Shown piece by piece: positions 12,661 through 25,590 of a stretch of 64,000 bases of DNA (positions are counted from its first letter, which is position 1; each line of letters opens with the position of its first letter). The notes beneath the pieces were generated by a model. That model was not told where the DNA came from. It did no database searches and saw only the letters and a list, made by a program, of their open reading frames with translations. Source of the stretch: Manis javanica (lineage: Eukaryota > Chordata > Mammalia > Pholidota > Manidae); assembly GCF_040802235.1 (NCBI RefSeq), contig NC_133169.1, positions 39,935,034 to 39,999,033 on the forward strand. The letters run 5' to 3'. The position numbers and the translations under genes were made by a program.

Positions 12661-14526
12661 TTCTGTTAGAAGCTCCACCAGATAGCCCCTACACACACTC
12701 CTCTGCAACGTAGTGTATGTTTGCACACGGGGCTGCCACATGACATGGTGGCTCCTGGAGGGCAGACACATCTTCATTTTTGCTCCCCCTACAACACTGT
12801 GTGCCTAAGTGTTAATATAAATGTGTGGAATTAAGTTGAACAGTTCTGCCCTTCTAGGGAGAGGGCAGAACCTGTGTTTTCATAGACGAGGCTTCCACAC
12901 CCAGGTAGAGCACCCAAGGCCAGGAGAAACACAGCTGAATCAATGGAAGATTCCAAAATACACATCCTCAAGGACTCAAGAGACACATTCTGATATGCAA
13001 CCTCGCACCCCACCACTGGCGCAAAATGTTCTCGGGTGTATTTCTGATTCTACCCACGGAACCATCTCTGCCTCACCAGGAGTTGGGAATTTTCACTGCA
13101 GCTACCATTCTGCAAAATACAAAAGAGCATATTCCAGAAGCTGTTTCCACATGGCTGCCTTTCCAATTCACCACTCTTCAGCCTGGCATTAGATGATGCC
13201 ACATGCGCTCCATCTCTCACAGTTAGTCCCCACTGGAAACACTCAACTTCATGTACAGGGTTTCAGGAGTGGATTGAGTTATGGTAAGTGCTGCGTGCAT
13301 GCTCGCTTCTGCAAACAGGCGCCCTGGTGCTGGTGCTTGCAGGTGCTCAGGGTAGATTATTAACATCCCTTCTTGTAAGAGCACTGCTCATCCTTGGTAA
13401 ACCCATCCCTAGCCTCTACAGTTCTGGGGCACCACCAGCCTTGGCAGTGCATTCACACCAGGGGACATGTGGGTCCAGGCTGGGTTATGGAAGACCTTCC
13501 CCTTAATTTTTGAGTCAAAAATGGAAGGAAGGTAACCCATCTTCTTGGATCTTAAGCCTGAGATTGTAGGGCTCTCATGAGTCATTTTTCAGTGGAGAAA
13601 CTTTATATAAAATATGAAATCCAGGACAAACCAGCACAGATATTATAGCCTTATAGCACTGAATCCCAGTGTTCATGTCTGAAGCCTTGATTCTAAGCTT
13701 TTCTTCTTTGATTTGTTACCTGTTCCAGGATTCGTCCCATCTACTGGAAGAAGCGTGTCTTTCGTTTTTCCTCCAAGTGATTTGAGTTGTAATTCTTGCC
13801 GCTTGCATCTAAAGACACACTACCACTACTACACTGTGATAGTTGGCTGGAGATCTGAGAATTCAGTTTGCAGTCTGCTTTAGTCTTGAGAAGTTCATAA
13901 AATGAAACTTCTAAAACTAGAAGGTTTAGATCATCTCACAAAATGATGGAGTCTTTCTAAAATACCATAGCTATTTTTATGCAATTGTGAACTATTTTCA
14001 AAAACTCCTTAAAGCCAGACACTGTCTTTTCCAGCTTTGTAACATTTGTGCTCAAAAGCACTGGTTAACAATGCAACTTGCATCTTATGTGTAGTACTAG
14101 GTTATAAAAAGTATTTGTCCTATTTTAATCCTTATTGGCCTTAGAGATGAAACTTCAGACAGTGAAGTTTTACCTCCAGTCTCTTACCACTTCTTCTGTC
14201 TTAATATTCTTGACACATGGGTAAGAAAAAATCTCAAATGTTAAGAGAATATGAAAAATAGATTATACAGGTAGAGAACAAAATGCAGGTAGGTGCAACA
14301 TTAAAACAAATGTATTAACAACTAACATAGGGACAGTTGAACCCACCTTACATGAGACGATTGGGAGTGAACTTTTCCTCACGAAAGGAGGTGTATCTTG
14401 AGGTGGATATTGCCTCGCTGTGGGGAGGAGCCTGTAATATCTGTTTAGTTCCACCTGGGATGCATATACCAGGAGAAACATTCAATTGTTTACAGCTGGC
14501 ATCTGTTTGGATTGGTTGATGCCTGA
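12661..14526. other. Unassigned intergenic DNA
   Basis: The 123-codon frame at 12821-13192 (+) and shorter ones have no recognisable domains. No RNA gene or named repeat was identified. Confidence 0.35.
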
Positions 14527-14847
14527 TGTAACTCCGGAGGGGAAAATATTTTCCCACCCTGGGACAAAATATCTTTGAAACTGAAATCAGAGTGAGAAAT
14601 AAAGTGGGACAAACCCATTTATTGCTTAGAAGCAGTCATTCACTTCTGCTCACCTGTGTCCCTCAGGACCCTGCAGAAAAGGGCCCCCCACCCCACCCGT
14701 CCCGCTCAGACATGCCCTGCTCCCCTTTGCAATCACCTATTGATATGGAGGTGGACTGCTTCTCCCCACCCCTTGGAAACACCTAGTGACAGGGAGATGC
14801 ACTAAGGCCAGGGGAGAGATTCTGGAAATGTTGCAATTTTACCCACA
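14527..14847 (-). mobile_element. Solo LTR, copy A of a ~300-bp family
   Basis: In minus-strand sense it begins TGTGGGTAAAA and ends GGAGTTACA, the same ends as the three copies at 15.2, 15.6 and 21.0 kb. A polyadenylation signal AATAAA is intact in sense orientation (near 14620). No flanking 5-bp duplication is evident, so this copy may be older, rearranged or the survivor of a recombination. No retroviral coding sequence adjoins it. Confidence 0.7.
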
Positions 14848-15180
14848 CCCATAAAGTAGCAGTTATTAGATTGTTAAATGCCTTGAAGGTCATTCCAGGA
14901 TATCAAGGATAACTAAGGGTTGGGACCTACATAGAGGGAGAGTAATACTAAGAAATTAAAAGATAAATAAATACACCAAGAAATAGTTACAGTGAGGGCT
15001 AAGATATCTGGAGATTTTATAACATTTACGTATCACATTTTGTTACCACTACTTCTCCATAATAGTAATAAAATTATCAAAATGAAAGAGGTTTCCTCTT
15101 TCTCTCTTCTTTCCTGCTTTCCTTCTTTTCTGTCTTTACTATTATTAATACTATTTTGTTCCCTGAGAGATCAAGAATGA
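14848..15180. other. Spacer between LTR copies A and B
   Basis: AT-rich; no gene or priming-site-like sequence recognised. Confidence 0.4.
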
Positions 15181-15481
15181 TGTGGGTAAAAACTGCAGTA
15201 TTTCCAGAATCTGTTGCCTGGCATTAGTGCATCTTCGTATCAATAGGTGTCTCAAGGGGTGGAGAGAGTTGGACCACCTACATATCAATACATAACTACA
15301 AGGGCATGTGAGGGTTTATCTGGACCAGAGATGTTGGGTAGAGCTTCTGCTCCAGCCTGATCAAGAGAGAGACGGGACAACTGCTTGTGAGAAACAAATG
15401 GGTTTCTTAACTTTATTTCTCCCTTTGACTGATTTTGGTTTTAGAGGTATTTTGCCCCGGGATTTCCCCCCTAGAGTTACA
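15181..15481 (+). mobile_element. Solo LTR, copy B, with 5-bp target duplication
   Basis: 301 bp from TGTGGGTAAAA to AGAGTTACA. It is flanked by a perfect 5-bp direct repeat AATGA (15176-15180 and 15482-15486). Terminal TG...CA plus a 5-bp duplication is diagnostic of retroviral integration followed by LTR-LTR recombination. The polyadenylation signal position is mutated in this copy. Open frames across it are not genes. Confidence 0.85.
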
Positions 15482-15611
15482 AATGAAGGCAAAAATCTGT
15501 TACTCAACAGATTATTATATGGTGAAAGGAAGTCCAACAGCTGGGAGAAGGATGCAGCTGGAGAGAGAAGAGAAGACAAAAATCTGGATTTTAAGAAGAA
15601 GGAATTGGGGT

Positions 15612-15888
15612 TGTGGGTAAAATCACAACATTTCCAGAACCTCTCACCTAGTCTTAGTGCATCTCTGTATCAACAGGTGTTTCCAAGGGGTGGAGAGCAG
15701 TAGGCGGCCTCCACTGGGCCAGAGGTTGGGTGGGGTCCCTTTTTCTTCAGTCGGTTTGAGAGCAACACAGGCGAGTGGAAGTGGAGACTTCTTGTACGCA
15801 GCAAACAGGTTTGTCCCACTTTCTTTCTCACTTTGATTTTGGTTTCAGAGGTATTTGCCCCGGATGTCCTCCAACCCCCGGAGTTACA
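15612..15888 (+). mobile_element. Solo LTR, copy C, with 5-bp target duplication
   Basis: 277 bp, TGTGGGTAAAA to GGAGTTACA, flanked by GGGGT on both sides (15607-15611 and 15889-15893). It is closely similar to copy B only 130 bp away, but has its own different duplication, so the two are independent integrations in the same orientation rather than a proviral pair. Confidence 0.85.
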
Positions 15889-15893
15889 GGGGT

Positions 15894-17079
15894 CTGGTAG
15901 GTGGCATGTGTTGGTGTGGGCCTGGGGTAGGTGGTATGCTTTATTCCCTGCCTGCTTTACACTCATTCACAAGATGGGCATTCTGTCATTTATATGAATT
16001 CTGAATTTCTACCAAGTGATTTTGGAGAGTAACTTTATAAGTCCTTCTCCCACTAGCTATGTTTTGAGACCCAAGTCTCAGTAATAGCTAAACTGCCTGG
16101 AGGGAAAATGTGGTAAATATTTCTTTTCATATATCCCATACCAAGGCCAGAAATATACTAAGAGATTGAATAAATATGAACTGGAGTAATGTGGCAGGCA
16201 TGCCAGACTTATTTTCTTCTTCAAAAGATAAGGAAAAAAGCTATGAACTCTCGTGGTGAATGTAGATAGTATTTTCATAAGCCTGCTTTCTTTTCAGAAT
16301 CATTGGAAATTCTGGAAAAATGGAGTCTGTCTGAAAACAGTGTGTGAGTATTTTTCTGCTTTGTGTTAAAGCTGTACACGGGAAAAACACTAGACAAAAC
16401 TCATTTTCAAAAGCAACTGAGATGTAAGCCTAGATCTAAATTAAAGGAGTGAACAGAAGTATGTGACTTTTTCTTACATAGAAGGTATTTTTAAAAAATA
16501 ACCAAACAGAAAGGACTAGGGAAATGACTCACTAGAGTACTCCACATTTGACGATGGATATAGCAGGTCAACATTTCAACACTATGTTAGATGTGACACT
16601 AATATGAATATTCCTAATATTTATAGTCAAAGAGCTCAATTCATTTTACTCTAGCTCAAAATCTTAAAAGAGCATTTATAAAATAGAGTACCTTACCTCG
16701 ATTCATTAGTTAGAGGAAATGGCTCATTCCACTTGATTCCTGGTATTTATTTTAAAATCAGGAATACTGAAAGCCTGCCAAGACTCATACTTCCCTTGGA
16801 AATATGTTCTGATCCAAAAATAAACCCTATCATTTAAAGAGCCACAGCATCTTGAAAAATGAAACAATACATTAACAAGGACAACAGCAGGTAGTACAGC
16901 AAAATAAAATTTTTTAAATCCAATCTTTTCATTTCCTTTGTTTTGGTTTTAATATTGCTTATTATAATGTGTACTAGAGTTTGTTATTTACTGTTGTTAT
17001 ATGATCAAATAATTATTCAATATTGATAAGAAAGCAAATGAAGAAGTCTTGAAAACTTGAGAAAAACTGTTAACTTGAA
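15894..17079. other. Unassigned AT-rich DNA
   Basis: No gene or named repeat recognised. Confidence 0.4.
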
Positions 17080-18620
17080 AAATTTGTCTTCTTCTGATCA
17101 CTTATTCCATTTCTCCTGACCAGTTACCATTACCTTAAGCTCTAAGATTCCAGATTCTTTCCGTGTTTCTGAATTCTATATAAGTAGAATCATGCGCATA
17201 CATTTCCTTGCATCTCATTTATTTTGCTAAACATTAAATCTGAGTGATCTGTCTATGTTATTGCTTATAACCATAGTTGGTTCATTTTCACTGCTTTTCA
17301 GGATAAGGCACTATGATTAGCCCACAGGTTACTTACCTATGTTCTTGTTGACAGACATCTGTGTTGCTTCCACTTTGAAGATATTATAAATAATGTTCTG
17401 TACATTACTGAACATATATTTGGTAAACACATATACATATTTTATTTGAGCAATATCCTAAAATCAAATTCCTATAAACCTACATTGAACTTATATTTAT
17501 TGCCAAATACTCATTACAAACAAAGAGACTGTACCAACTGACACTTCCACAAACCAGATATGAAAGTCCACTTTCTTTATATCCTCAACAACACTTGATG
17601 TTACCTGTCTTTCCCAGCATGTACTGGTAATGCACTGTGGTTTAAATTTGAATTTCTTTAATGGAATTTTTTTCAGTTTATGGTTTGAATTATGTCACCA
17701 CCCAAAAATTTACATACTGATGTTCTAGTCCCTAGTACCTCTGAATATGGCCTTTTCTGGAATCAGTCATTTTATATGGAATCAGTTAAATTAAAATGAG
17801 GTCCTATGGGAGTAGGGTGAGCTCCAGTGCAAGAATCTGGTGTTCTTTTACAAAGGGGAAATCTGGACCCGAAGACACAAGGGGGAATGCCATGTGCAGA
17901 CTGGAGTTAGGCAGCCGCAGCCAGGGAAAGCCAAAGATCACCCATAAACCAGCTGCAGTTATAAGAGAAACATGAACGAATCCTCCCTCAGAGCCCTTAG
18001 AAGAAGTCAACCTCGCTGACACCTTGATTTTGTAGGTCTAGCTTCTGGAATGTGAGACGACAAATTTCTGTTGTTTAACCACCCAGTTTGTGGTCCTTTG
18101 TTACTACTGCACTAGTAAACTAGCATGGTGACTCATGTTTATTTGTATTTCCTTGTTTACCAGTGTTGGCAATTGGATATTCTTCGATGTGCCCATTCTG
18201 AGGTCATTGCCTGTTTTTTCTTCTTGTTAAGTGCTAAAGCATTTAAGTGACTGGCCATAAGCTGACTTTCAGTTACATATGTAAATATCTTCTCTACAGT
18301 GTAGTTTTTTTACTTCCTTAATGGTGGCTTTTGGTAAGCAGGTTCCTAATTTAGATGTAATATGGTTTACTAGTGTTTTCCCTGATGTTTCATTGTTTTT
18401 ATATCCCTAGTTGCTATATATTTCCTATCTAATTATATATATTTCTAGAATTGATTTTGTTGTGTATGATGTGTGGTAGGATACAAGATTTTTTTGTAAA
18501 ATCAAGTGTATTTATAATTGTGGTCTTCCTTTATGAATCCTTATTATTTGCTTAGACAATGAGTTTGTTATTTGCTTATAACAAATCAAAGTTTGTAGTT
18601 TGTAATGGAGACACAAAACC
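17080..18620 (-). mobile_element. Ancient L1M 3' end, split by an MLT1 LTR
   Basis: Antisense L1 3' sequence runs from about 17080 to 17677 and resumes at about 18126 to 18620. The left part matches the usual antisense blocks (host-match region around 17330-17360 and the upstream ORF2 end at about 17640). The right part picks up the next antisense block (around 18140-18200) in register, so the intervening MLT1 landed inside this L1. Highly diverged. Confidence 0.6.
17678..18125 (+). mobile_element. MLT1-type MaLR solo LTR
   Basis: About 450 bp matching the MaLR MLT1 LTR as I know it: the opening 'ATGGTTTGAATTATGTCACC', the block with GGGAATGCCATGTG (17884-17897), and the end with AATTTCTGTTGTTTAACCAC then TTTGTTAC. 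It is nested within an older antisense L1. Confidence 0.75.
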
Positions 18621-19139
18621 TAAAGGAACATTATTTCTATAAAAGCTAACTTATTGTTTGATAGTAAATTTCCATGAGAAATATGTTCATGTTTGGCATG
18701 TATAAAAATTGAACTAGAGAAATAGTTTAATATCCATTTGATTTTTTAATGGCTGTGAGTTCTGGACACCTTGATTCAGAAAGGTCTACATAGAGAACAT
18801 TCAGGTTTCCATATTTGCTTTACCAGATTAGGTAGACCTTGTGACCAATATGCCATGAATTTGTGAGAGTCTTACCTGTTATAATCTTGGTTAGTGTGAG
18901 TATTCCTTTTGAAAATGAGTCTGGGTTTTGTCTCTTACATTTTTGAATTTATTGCCTTAAAGTTGGTTGACTTGGAATATTTCTCTTTCTCAGGGAAGAG
19001 AATTCGAGTGTTACAGAAGAAATATAAATAGAATTAGTCTTGCAATTAATAGTATTGCATTGAGAATGATTTTCTAATTTCTTCTCTTTTCTAATATCCT
19101 CTATTTTCTACTAACTCATTTTTCAGAGCATTTAAGAAG
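18621..19139. other. Unassigned AT-rich DNA
   Basis: Possibly more of the same antisense L1, but too diverged to assert. Confidence 0.35.
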
Positions 19140-20640
19140 GTGGTTTAATTGTGAGATTAATGGGAAAAAATAATTGCATTTTGTGCAACAATAAACAACT
19201 AGAAGATTAATTTGAAAGAAAGTACTACCCAGAAAAATATAAGATGTTTAGGAATAAATCAAAGTACAATTCTAAATTCTGATTACAACATTTTAGGTAA
19301 GGCCTAAATAAAGTGATATTCTATACTCACAGATAAAAACACAGTATTACAAGTATGTCCATTACCTCAAAACTAATGTACATACTCAATGCAATTCCAA
19401 TTAAAATCTCAACAGAGATTTAAATGGAAAGTTATAATTTCTACATTTTAATGGAAGATTAAAGAGTCAAAACCCACCAGGATAATTGAACAGCAAGACT
19501 TATGAAGAAATTGAAATGTACACAGTGTGGCATTAGCATAGGATATACAAATTCACAACTGTAGTAAAAGAGAAACTCCAAATAGAGAATCATGTATTTA
19601 TGGAACAATGACAAAGGCAGGACAATAGACCATTAAGAGAAGGAGGGACTATTGACAAAGCAGAGTCTAAAAGATGGTTATCCATAGGGCAAGGAATAAA
19701 TAAATTAATTAATTAGTAAGATTAAAAAATATTCTGTATACAAATTTCAACTCCAGATCAACTAAGAATGTTAATGTTAAAAATAAAGCTTTTAAAATTT
19801 CAGGGAAATTTAGAATCTTATTATATTTTGGACTTTGGTGATGGCTAGGAAATTTTTCAAAAATCCATTCTGCTCTGCTCAGAAAATATTAATATATTTT
19901 ACTGTATTAAAATGAAGAACTCTTTTACATCAAGAGAATAAAAAATGGAATAAAAGGACAAAAACAAATGGAAAATGTGTTTACAATCCCAAGAAACAAC
20001 AAAGCAATAGTATCAAGAGTATAAAAACAACTACAAATCAGTAAGAAAAGCAAAACCTACTTAATTGGGGAAAAAAACGGCAAAATCGATGAATAGGCAT
20101 TTTGCTTCAAAAGAAACATAAGAAGCAAAATTATTAGAAATCAGGGAAATTTAAATCATCCTTTTACATTATGCAACTGATAAAAACTATGTGATAATAT
20201 CAAATGTCAGAGGGTACACAACCACACAGAATCTTTTATACATTTATATTAAGAGCATAAATAGATGCAAATATATTCAGAACAGTTTAGCATTCTCTCC
20301 TAAGGCTGAACATCACATGTCTTACAAGGCAATGATTCTTCTCCTAAATGTATGTATGGAAGAAACTCTTGTCCATGTACAATAGAAGGCATGGGCAAGA
20401 ATGTTCATGACAATATTGCTCACAATGGCAAAAAGTGGAAGCAATCCAAATGTTCATAATGAGAACAGAAATGGGCTGTAGTGTATTCACACAATGGATT
20501 ATCATTCAGTGGTCAAATAAACTATGGCAGCATGCATCAGTAAAGATGGATCTCAGCATCTGTATAGTGAAAAAGAAAATCACAACTTCAAGACTATATG
20601 AAGCATGGGCATTTCAATAAGGTGAACACAACTAAAGTTA
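19140..20640 (+). mobile_element. Ancient L1M ORF2 remnant
   Basis: Sense L1 sequence with landmarks in order: the 'lysine-rich, LGINL'-type block near 19240-19260, the 'CAATTCCAATTAAAATCTCA' block at 19391-19410, the tail of ORF2 with the 'SNVHN'-type match block near 20430-20460, and the end-of-ORF2 pattern to about 20560. No reading frame survives. Confidence 0.65.
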
Positions 20641-20735
20641 AACATACACTTTTGGGAAATGTGCATAAAACCATAAAAGAGGTATGAGATTACATCAAAT
20701 AAGGTAAAATAGGGTAATAGGGTGGACAAAAACCT

Positions 20736-20803
20736 ATTTATATATATATATATGTATATATATATATACATATATATATACATATATATATATGTATATG
20801 TGA
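20736..20803. repeat. TA/TATG/TATACA microsatellite
   Basis: Imperfect alternating TA tract with interspersed TG and CA steps. It is nearly self-complementary, so both strands read as the same Ile-Tyr-Met type frame; those frames are artefacts. It could form a cruciform. Confidence 0.9.
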
Positions 20804-21001
20804 AATTGGTGAATTCACTTGTACTGAATATATGCATGAAAATAGTTAACATATATAATAACTTTTTAAAAGCACGTTATTGGACCAGCCATTTAAATAA
20901 GCCAACTTTTATGATTTAATCCAATTATATACTTACATAAGGAGAGGATTCTGAGGAATTTTAGTTAACAATCTAATATGTAAAAAATATGCAATACTAC
21001 C

Positions 21002-21283
21002 TGTGGGTAAAATTGCAGTATTTCCAGAATCTCTCACCTGGCCTTAGTGCATCTCCATATCAAAAGGTGATTACAATGGGGAGTGAAGGCATATCTGGAC
21101 TATGGAGGTTTGGTGGAGCCCTTTTGCAGCTGGGTCATGAGAGACAAAGGGCAAGCAGAAGTAGGCAACTGCTTGTAAGCAATAAACAGGTTTCTCCCAC
21201 TTTATTTCTCCTTAATTTCATCTTCAAACGTTATTTGCCCCAGGGTGGGAATATATCCCCCCACCTCCCCTCCCTGAGTTACA
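21002..21283 (+). mobile_element. Solo LTR, copy D
   Basis: 282 bp, TGTGGGTAAAA to TGAGTTACA, the same family as copies A-C. AATAAA is intact near 21180. The flanking pentamers (CTACC and TCACC) match at only three of five positions, so the duplication is uncertain. Confidence 0.78.
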
Positions 21284-23749
21284 TCACCCAATCACATCTT
21301 GGTTTAGAAAATGACTGAGTAAATTGAATGGGGAGGCAAAATGCAGTTTTACTCATCTTTCACATTTTACTCTAAAGTTTAAGGTTACATGGTGGGATTT
21401 TTGGAAAGCATTCTGATTGTGCTCTGCTTTACCTGTCTTACACTTCCATTTCTGTACACTCTGATTGTGTTTCATAGTAGAAACACTAAGGCAGTATCTT
21501 AGGCACAATTAAATATCTCTTTTGGCTCACAAGAGGCTCCATCCAGTGGGGCAGGTTCCAGTCTCTAATCAATATGATACATCTATTCATAGAGCCCTAT
21601 GCTGTTCAGGTAAGTCTAGTGCCAATATAATATGTGGAAATTGAACAGAGGCATAATGGACAATAAGAAAATGGATTGCAAAACATGCGTAAAATATTTT
21701 CAGAGCACTTCACAGGCCATACTCTGATAACATGTTTACATGTTTATTTTCTTCATTAAAATTAACTCCTTGAAAGGAGAGGCTGTATCATTTCAGGAAG
21801 TGAATCAGAAATTTCTAATGAGTACTTGGTTCTCTGTAGAATTTTATTCAGGAAAAAAATGAATACTTACTATCTTATCATATAATATATGTTATATATC
21901 TTATTATATATTACAGATGGTTTAAAAGTTATGATAACAATCATTACAATGGAGTAACAAGATACAATGTTTCCCCCAAGTGAACTTAAAAGGCGTGTTT
22001 CTGGTGAGGAACTATATCTTTACATGCTGTGCAAATACAATGCTCTCACAAATATTTGAGAATATGATACACAATTACTTCTGAAGAGAGGCCTAGAGAA
22101 TCATTTCTCTCCAGATTCCCTGCTTATTAGTGCTCTCCTGAATTAACCTGGTTATTGTTTCCGTTCCCTTTCAGAACTGCATTCGCTATCACTTAAACAC
22201 AGAAACTGCCACATTATCCTGAGTTGCTCCCAGCCTTGCTACTGTGCTTTGGCAACACTTCTCTAACTGACAAGAAATGGGGCATTAGGCAGAGATAAGA
22301 GATGATACACACACACACAGAAGAGGAAAAGAAAGTGGTAAAGATGGTGAACAGACAAGATAGAGCCCTCAGATAAAGTGATCAGAAAATAGTTCCCAAA
22401 ATGATAAAAGTGACTTCAGTACCAACTTCATAACAATATAATAGTTCATGTGTGTGGAAGCTACAAAGCCCAATCAATAATAACCCTTTTGGGTCATTTA
22501 TTTCTTTGCCAGGGCTTAAACTCTGGCTTAATATATATGTATATTGTCATATACCTAAAATATATACATATATAAATGTATATATGTATACATATGTGTG
22601 TGTATATAGTATTACTTTCTTACCCTAATTCCTATGTCCTCCTTAATGAAATCTAATAATAGGTGTTTTAAACTAGGCTGTCTTTCTTAGGCATTCAGTT
22701 AGTCATAGGAAGTGATACAAAGGTTTTCCTTAGGTGGTATACAGGGACGACAAGAATAACTAAGTTATTAGGAAATCTCAAACACAAGGAAAGACAGAAT
22801 ATTGTTACCATCAACTAGATCACCAAAGCTTATACTGCATTCTGTTTTTACTCCTTCTTTATTCATAAAATATAGCACTAAATTCTCTAGGATCATAAAC
22901 TCTACCTTTTTTATTTAAGTGAAAAAGCTTTGTAAGGAAAAGGCAAACAGGAGGCAAAAGGTATAAGAAATAAAAATAAAAGTTCAGGCAATAGGTAGCT
23001 AATCAAACATGAAGGTAAAAATTTCAGTGCAAGACCAACAGTGCCCAAGATAAAACCACAAATATACTTGAAAGAAGACAGGACTAAATAAATACATGGA
23101 TACACATTCAGAGAAAGAGAAGAGCGTGGAAATAACAAAATGCTCTGGAAACTCAATTTTTTAGGAGTCACCTATTGCAAACTTAAAACCTAGAAGTTTG
23201 GGAGACCTAGGCCTTTTGTGGGAAAAGGTGATCTCCCTGCCAGCCACACAGCTTAAGATATGCACCCATATATAAAGAATTACAGTGGCAGACAGGTAAG
23301 TATTTTAATAAAAATGTAAATTATGACATTAAAAACAAACAAAAAACAAAGACTGTGTTTCTTCCAAATGGGCATGAGAACCTTATTAAAATGAGACTAG
23401 CTAACAGAGGAAAAGTTGAGCTCAGTTTAAAGTCAAGTAGAACAGAATCTCTGTAACCTCAACTAGCTTTCCATATAGTGAGTAAATGATAATTATGAGG
23501 ACTACTGAAAGTGTAAAAAATGGGTTCCAAACTGAAGTTTGGGAGAAATGAAGTATTTTATATAGAAGCAAAATGAATTTAAAAGAAATAGTTATTGCCC
23601 AATAAATAATACATTATTTTAATGTATCAATATAACATAAAATATATAAATCAATAGTTAAATAAGATAGAAAGGAACACAATAAGCAAGAAATGACCAA
23701 AGGTAAACATAATATCCTAGTAGAAACAGCAGTCTCAGCATTTCTATTT
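21284..23749. other. Unassigned AT-rich DNA with a TA/TG microsatellite
   Basis: No gene recognised. A TATA/TGTG microsatellite lies at about 22530-22610. The minus-strand 86-codon frame at 22911-23171 is hydrophobic but has no family signature. Confidence 0.4.
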
Positions 23750-25590
23750 TTTACTGTTAACTTTCTTTTTTAATTAATTTTATTTTGGTATCATTAATCT
23801 ACAATTACATGAAGGACATTGTTTACTAGGCTCCCCCTTCACCAAGTCACCCCCACATCCCTGTTCACAGTCACTGTCCATCAACATAGTAAGATGCTGT
23901 AAAATCACTACTTGTCTTCTGTGTTTTACAGCCCACCCCGTGCCCCCCCCCACTATACATGCTGATCGTAAAGCCCCCTTTCTTTTGTTTCCTACCCATA
24001 TCCCACCCTTCCCACCCGTCCTCCCCAGTCCCATTCCCTTTGGTAACTATCAGTCCATTCTTGGGTTCTGTGCTTCTGCTGCTGTTTTGTTCCTTCAGTT
24101 TTCTTTTGTTTTATACTCCACATATGAGTGAAATCATTTGGTACTTGCCTTTCTCCACCTGGCTTATTTCACTGGCAATAATACACTCTAGCTCCATCCA
24201 TGTTGTTGCAAATGGTAGGATTTGTTTTTTTCTTATGGCTGAGTAATATTCCATTGTGTATATGTACTATATCTTCTTTATCCATTCATTTACTGATGGA
24301 TATTTAGGTTAGGTTGCTTCCATATCTTGGCTATTGTAAATAGTGCTGCAATAAACATAGGGGTGCATCTGTCTTTTTCAAACTGGAGTCTGCATTCTTA
24401 GGGTAAATTCCTAGAAGTGGAATTCCTGGGTCAAATGGTATTTCTATTTTGAGCATTTTGAGGAACATCCATACCACTTTCCACAATGGTTGAACTAATT
24501 TACATTCCCACCAGCAGTGTAGGAGGGTTCCCCTTTCTCCACAACCTCGCCAACATTTGTTGCTGTTTGTCTTTTGGATGGTAGCCATCCTTACTGGTGT
24601 GAGATGATATCTCATTGTGGTTTTAATTTGCATTTCTCTGATGACAAACGATGTGGAGCATCTCTTCATGTGTCTCTTGGCCATCTGAATTTCTTCTTCA
24701 GAGAACTGTCTATTCAGCTCCTCTGCCCATTTTTTAATTGGATTATTTGCTTTTTGTTTGTTGAGGTGTGTGAGCTCTTTATATATTTTGGATGTCAACC
24801 TTTTATCAGATCTGTCATTTATGAATATATTCTCCCATACCGTAGGATACCTTTTTGTTCTGTTGATGGTGTCCTTTGCTGTACAGAAGCTTTTCAGCTT
24901 GATATAGTCCCAGTTGTTCATTTTTGCTTTTGTTTCCCTTGCCCGGGGAGATATGTTCAAGAAGAGGTCACTCATGTTTATGTCTAAGAGATTTTTTCGT
25001 ATGTATTTTTCTAAGAGTTTTATGGTTTCATGACTTACATTCAAGTCTTTGATCCATTTCAAATTTACTTTTGTGTATGGGGTTAGACAGTGATCCAGTT
25101 TCATTCTCTTACATGTAGCTGTCCAGTTTTGCCAGCACCATCTGTTGAAGAGACTGTCATTTCCCCATTGTATGTCCATGCCCCCTTTATCGAATATTAG
25201 TTGACCATATATGTTTGGGTTAATGTTTGGAGTCTCTATTCTGTTCTATTGGTCTGTGGCTCTGTTCTTGTGCCAGTACCAAATTGTCTTGATTACTGTG
25301 GCTTTGTAGTAGAGCATGAAGTTGGGGAGTGAGATCCCCCCACTTTATTCTTCCTTCTCAGGATTGCTTTAGCTATTCGGGGTCTTTGTTGTTTCCATAT
25401 GAATTTTTGAACTATTTGTTCCAGTTCATTGAAGAATGCTGTTGGTAGTTTGATAGGGATTGTATCAAATGTGTATATTGCTTTGGGCAGGATGGCCATT
25501 TTGACGATATTAATTCTTCCTAGCCAGGAGCATGGTATGAGTTTCCATTTGTTAGTGACCTTTTTAATTTCTCAATTTACTGTTAACTTT
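23750..25590 (-). mobile_element. 5'-truncated young L1 with perfect 15-bp target duplication
   Basis: A 1.8-kb L1 3' end on the minus strand (23765-25575): T-rich tail at the left, 3' UTR, then the last part of ORF2. The flanks are identical 15-mers, tttactgttaacttt, at 23750-23764 and 25576-25590. It is the same subfamily as the 3.5-9.5 kb L1 (3' UTR and ORF2 align base for base over long runs) and less damaged in its ORF2 segment. Confidence 0.95.
24331..25575 (-). pseudogene. C-terminal part of L1 ORF2, truncated
   Basis: Continuous open reading frame of 282 codons from 25179 to 24331, the C-terminal third of the L1 endonuclease-reverse transcriptase. The cysteine knuckle thought to help bind RNA is intact here: Cys-x3-Cys-x7-His-x4-Cys ([18 protein letters not shown]). 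After 24331 the frame shifts. The true end is the TAA in the GTATAA block near 24110. The catalytic RT and endonuclease domains are missing because the insertion is 5'-truncated, so the product cannot be active. Confidence 0.88.

Noticed and set aside
15308-15703. 131-codon open frame on the + strand
   Set aside because: It spans LTR copy B and the start of copy C, so it is repeat-derived.
15181-15888. Copies B and C as the two LTRs of one tiny provirus
   Set aside because: Each has its own different 5-bp duplication, and the 130-bp spacer has no primer site or coding sequence.
20580-20919. Ile-Tyr-Met repeats on both strands
   Set aside because: Translation of a self-complementary TA-type microsatellite.
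24574-24987. 137-codon + frame
   Set aside because: Antisense shadow of L1 ORF2 on the minus strand.
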